Assembly (NCBI GenBank): GCA_017469845.1
Contig: JAFUFP010000017.1
Coordinates: 46,064-110,063, forward strand
Direction: 5' to 3'
DNA length: 64,000 bases
From: Bacteroidales bacterium
GTDB taxonomy: Bacteria > Bacteroidota > Bacteroidia > Bacteroidales > UBA932
A program made the translations under genes and the position numbers. The notes beneath the pieces were generated by a model. That model had not been told where the DNA came from. It saw only the letters and a program-made list of their open reading frames with translations, and did not search any database. This document shows positions 61,459-64,000 of the stretch, one piece after another (within the stretch, counting starts at the first letter, position 1; each line of letters starts with the position of its first letter).

Positions 61459-62352
61459 TTATTTCCAGAAGGCTTCCGAAGAAGGGCTTTCTTTCTCAAT
61501 CAATTCGGCGTTCTTCTTTCCGACCACGGAAGAGAGCCTCGGGAAGAAATCCTCCCCCGTAATCTTTTCCAATTCATCTATTGATCTCGCCATCTCGCGG
61601 GTTATCTTTCCGTCGGGATATTTCTTGTGCTCGAAGAAATACCCGCATGCTGCGAAGCCGTCGAGTCCGAAAGGTTTTCTGCCCTTGGCCGGAGCCTTAT
61701 ATGCGAGCAGAGCCTTGTAATAAGCCGTGGGAACGGCCACTTTCTTACCGTCATTGTCAAGCGCATAGTGCTCGCTGTCCTTCACGAGGCATCCCGTTAC
61801 GACATAAAGGGTATCACAATTGTTCGCCCAGCCCCTGACTTTCATTTCGAGGGAGTTCCATATTCCCCCGTTGAAATCACCGTCCTGGGGTGTCATGTTG
61901 GTTCCGTAGAAAGTGGTGGCGTTGCTTTCCCTGTCCAGAAGTCGGTCGGCCGAAGCGATCTGGTGACCACGGGAATACCATCCGTTGTCCCCTTCTTTGT
62001 ATCCCCGGACAAGAAGCGGCTGGTCTTCCTTCGGCATATTTGGATTGAGTCCCCACTCGTTTGTCCTCTTGATGACATTGCCGATGTTCTCCGATGTCAA
62101 AGGATATGCGACCCAAGGTGCCACCTGATGCTCCTTGTCCCAGATGAAAGAATAGTTCCTTACAGTGCGCCCATCTATCTTCATGGGAAGGGTATGGAAG
62201 GCCTGGGAGGATTCGGGAGACATGACGGGAAGCTCCAACCAATCGGGTATGGAGACGTTCCTGTTCGTCCTCGAAACCGAGCATGCGACAAAGGACATGG
62301 CCAACATCGAGGAGATGACAACGTATAAAGGAAAGGCAATGCGACGGATCAT
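61459..62352 (-). CDS. Exported DNA/RNA non-specific endonuclease, lipoprotein
   Basis: NUC1/EndoG-type beta-beta-alpha-metal nuclease. Lipobox FVAC (Cys24) suggests lipid anchoring outside the cytoplasm. The catalytic segment reads SRGHQIASADRL, where the general-base His is kept but the usual leading Asp of DRGH is Ser; NMTPQDGDFNGGIWNSLE holds the metal-binding Asn. 297 residues. It may degrade external nucleic acid for food or defence. It is convergent with truB, only 4 bp from its stop. Confidence 0.85.
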   Translation of the reverse strand: MIRRIAFPLYVVISSMLAMSFVACSVSRTNRNVSIPDWLELPVMSPESSQAFHTLPMKIDGRTVRNYSFIWDKEHQVAPWVAYPLTSENIGNVIKRTNEWGLNPNMPKEDQPLLVRGYKEGDNGWYSRGHQIASADRLLDRESNATTFYGTNMTPQDGDFNGGIWNSLEMKVRGWANNCDTLYVVTGCLVKDSEHYALDNDGKKVAVPTAYYKALLAYKAPAKGRKPFGLDGFAACGYFFEHKKYPDGKITREMARSIDELEKITGEDFFPRLSSVVGKKNAELIEKESPSSEAFWK

Positions 62353-62384
62353 CGGTAATCAGTAATGGTTTTCTATGGGGACTG

Positions 62385-62392
62385 CAAATATA
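62385..62392 (-). promoter_or_regulatory. -7 element for the nuclease
   Basis: The minus strand reads TATATTTG, exact consensus, 32 bp before the ATG. Confidence 0.55.
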
Positions 62393-62484
62393 GCGCCTTC
62401 GAGCCGATATGCAATTCGCAGTGAATAATAATCGCTTCCTTTGGTATTCCATTTGCAGGGAGATTCCCCGGAAAATGAATAAAA

Positions 62485-63441
62485 ATGAATAGACGAATAA
62501 TCATCCCGCCGTTTCTTGAGAAAGGAGACAGAATCGCAATGATCTCCCCCGCTTCCGTCCTTGACGATGAAATCATCCGAAAAGCCCAGGAAATCATCTG
62601 GGACTGGGGATACGAGCCGGTCCTCGGGCCGAATGTGGGGAAAGTCGATGCCGGCAAATATGCCGGAACTCCCTCCGAAAGGGCGGATGATGTGATTTGG
62701 GCGTACACAGACCCTTCCATCAAAGCCATACTCTGTAACCGGGGAGGATACGGGCTCATCCACCTTGTGGATATGATTCCCCCTACAGTATTCACTTCAT
62801 CCCCAAAATGGATGGTCGGGTTCAGTGACGTGACGACCCTTCTTTCGATGAGCGCCAGCGCCGGAGTGGCAAGTCTTCATGCCACCATGCCTTCACTTTT
62901 CTCTACTGGAGGGCAGGATGAACTGTCGGCGAGTCTGCTTCGCGGTTTCCTTGAAGGGAAAGTCCCTTTATACCGTTTCGACGGCGGAGACTTTCTGAAA
63001 GAGGGATATGCCGAAGGCATCCTTCTCGGAGGCAACATCTGTACCTTCGCCCCTCTTCTTGCGGCAAAACAGTATTTCACGCCGAAGAAGGATATCATAC
63101 TTTTCATTGAGGATGTGGAAGAGACATTCCACAATATCGACAGGCAGTTCTTCACTCTCAAGCTCTCCGGTCTTCTCGACCAGGTCAAGGGAGTGATTGT
63201 CGGTGATTTCACGGACTGCATCCCCGATCTTGGATACGGCAGCATCGCACAGATGCTTTGGGAAAGGTACCTCAGGGACATGGATATTCCCGTCTGCTGC
63301 GGATTCCCTGCGGGACATGACAAAAGGAATGTCCCCCTCATCGAGGGAGCGAATGTACGGCTCTCCGTCAAGGAAGGAGATTGCTCACTGTCTTTCGACG
63401 TGAAGGGGGAAGAGTTTTGGGTTGACTTGCGTGGGGAATAA
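62485..63441 (+). CDS. LD-carboxypeptidase (S66, LdcA-like)
   Basis: Cleaves the terminal D-Ala from murein tetrapeptides during peptidoglycan recycling. The serine nucleophile is Ser114 in MVGFSDVTTLL. The Glu and His of the triad are in LFIEDVEETFHN and GFPAGHDKRNVPL. The N-terminal GDRIAMISPASVLDDE and CNRGGYGLIHLVD are standard; 318 residues. No signal peptide, so cytoplasmic. It is divergent from the nuclease and ends near a weak terminator. Confidence 0.92.
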   Translation: MNRRIIIPPFLEKGDRIAMISPASVLDDEIIRKAQEIIWDWGYEPVLGPNVGKVDAGKYAGTPSERADDVIWAYTDPSIKAILCNRGGYGLIHLVDMIPPTVFTSSPKWMVGFSDVTTLLSMSASAGVASLHATMPSLFSTGGQDELSASLLRGFLEGKVPLYRFDGGDFLKEGYAEGILLGGNICTFAPLLAAKQYFTPKKDIILFIEDVEETFHNIDRQFFTLKLSGLLDQVKGVIVGDFTDCIPDLGYGSIAQMLWERYLRDMDIPVCCGFPAGHDKRNVPLIEGANVRLSVKEGDCSLSFDVKGEEFWVDLRGE

Positions 63442-63508
63442 TGCCGGCTGAAAAAGTAACGGGGCAGGTACCTGAAGGCCCTTACCCCTTTACTAAACAT
63501 GAAAGAAC

Positions 63509-63528
63509 TCTCCTAATGAGAGGTTTTG
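63509..63528 (+). terminator. Terminator-like hairpin after the LD-carboxypeptidase
   Basis: CTCTC/GAGAG stem with loop CTAAT followed by GTTTTGG. Confidence 0.5.
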
Positions 63529-63599
63529 GTTCACACCGGATGCTTTGCGGCAGTATACGCATTCGGGTCAAGCGTAATATACCCCTTTCGGGGGATCTC

Positions 63600-63811
63600 A
63601 AAAAAAGAAGTGATAGCGACAAGTGCCTTCAAGGTCCCGGAGGTACAGCCGATGACCGCAAAAGCATGCCGCTTGATTTGCCGCTACCACTTCAGCCGTC
63701 ACACACTATGTCTTAGAGCGGATGGCCGTCCATGAGAAACGGTTCCGCGGTATCTCCATCGAATGGAGAGAATACCCGCCACAATAAAAGCAGCAAGGCA
63801 ACAGAAGCGGT
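63600..63811 (-). ncRNA. Candidate structured RNA
   Basis: From the promoter at 63818-63848 a minus-strand transcript would start near 63811. It would contain a 7-bp perfect hairpin TCTCCAT/ATGGAGA (63753-63769), a two-part stem GCGGA/TCCGC with CCGT/ACGG inside (63718-63748), further GC-rich pairings, and end at seven Ts (63600-63606). It does not match tmRNA, RNase P or SRP RNA signatures that I know. This is a manual fold, so the call is tentative. Confidence 0.25.
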
Positions 63812-63817
63812 ACGGGA

Positions 63818-63848
63818 CAAATATATGAATCAAAAATTCTTTTCGCAA
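63818..63848 (-). promoter_or_regulatory. Minus-strand promoter at right edge
   Basis: TTG (63846-63848), 20 nt, TATATTTG (63818-63825) on the minus strand, with no protein gene downstream in the first 300 bases. Confidence 0.5.
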
Positions 63849-64000
63849 GAAAAAAGTTAAAAATTAATGCTGTCCGGTAAAAATTGAGGACCGGCATCTC
63901 GTAATGCTGAGAAGCCATTTTTTCGTCAGTTTTGAAAAATAAGGTCTCGCGCGCGCATGAGAGAGGCCTAGTCAGTTTCAATGACGGGATCGAACAGAGA

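Larger units (their letters stand above)
63529..64000. other. Right-edge stretch without a convincing protein gene
   Basis: Several short frames exist but none reads like a known protein. One plus frame near 63690-63783 (THYVLERMAVHEKRF, then ISIEWREYPPQ) looks faintly protein-like. CCGGT/ACCGG (63874-63894) is a hairpin. The minus strand holds a promoter and stems described separately. Confidence 0.35.

Noticed and set aside
63441..63716. A 91-codon plus-strand frame after the LD-carboxypeptidase
   Set aside because: Overlaps a hairpin and low-complexity sequence, with no recognisable motif; alternative frames are equally poor.
63961..64000. A TTCGATC loop at the right edge that resembles a tRNA T-loop on the minus strand
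   Set aside because: The flanking five bases do not pair as a T-stem, and no other arm is visible inside the window.

Overview
The window reads as chromosomal DNA of a member of the Bacteroidota, most likely an uncultured Bacteroidales of moderately high GC. The reasons are: promoters of the Bacteroidota form (TTG or TTTG, 19-21 nt, then TAnnTTTG) before many genes; an Rpb6-type omega subunit beside recN and bamD; a Bacteroidota-type uracil phosphoribosyltransferase; an FtsL of the Bacteroidota type; a murF-less division cluster; and many exported proteins with Sec or lipobox signals. Species-level identity cannot be read from the sequence. Most of the window is ordinary core genome.

Layout. 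1-3490 (minus): nadK-uppS-bamA, with bamA cut by the left edge. 3782-8823 (plus): pdxJ, a Skp/OmpH-like chaperone, a LysM protein and a GH13 amylase-family enzyme. 8824-12906 (minus): recN, rpoZ-like, bamD, trxB. 13053-15063 (plus): a Fur-family regulator divergent from trxB, a NigD-like lipoprotein, upp. 15190-18134: an accessory patch against tRNA-His, built of two modules with matching ends and unrelated secreted cargo, plus a decayed serine recombinase. 18304-25789: an oxaloacetate decarboxylase/pyruvate carboxylase-B-like protein without the biotin lysine, an alpha/beta hydrolase, a GH3 beta-glucosidase, an Lrp regulator and metY. 26052-30067: radC, a second uracil phosphoribosyltransferase, rpoN, a SPOR protein and a LEA-like lipoprotein. 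30172-35199: a small upstream ORF overlapping miaB, then glpK, cls and a hypothetical. 35575-51333: the division and cell-wall cluster mraZ-rsmH-ftsL-ftsI-murE-mraY-murD-ftsW-murG-murC-ftsQ-ftsA-ftsZ. 51414-52588: an AT-rich orphan lipoprotein and a decayed tail. 52589-57864: GH31 alpha-xylosidase, esterase and PfkB kinase. 57865-58329: a group II intron maturase remnant. 58330-63441: gltX, rpiB, truB, an exported nuclease and an LD-carboxypeptidase. 63442-64000: no convincing protein gene, but a possible structured RNA on the minus strand.

How it fits together. The common theme is the envelope: lipid carrier synthesis (UppS), outer-membrane protein assembly (BamA, BamD, Skp-like), the full peptidoglycan precursor and septation cluster, and peptidoglycan recycling (S66 carboxypeptidase). 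Scattered exported glycoside hydrolases (GH13, GH3, GH31 with a PA14 insert) and an esterase suit a gut or rumen saccharolytic lifestyle, but no SusC/SusD pair is present, so no complete utilisation locus lies here. The least ordinary parts are the modular array at tRNA-His, the short ORF translationally overlapping miaB, the structured mraZ leader and the candidate RNA near the right edge. No CRISPR array, intact prophage, intact insertion sequence or known defence system was seen.
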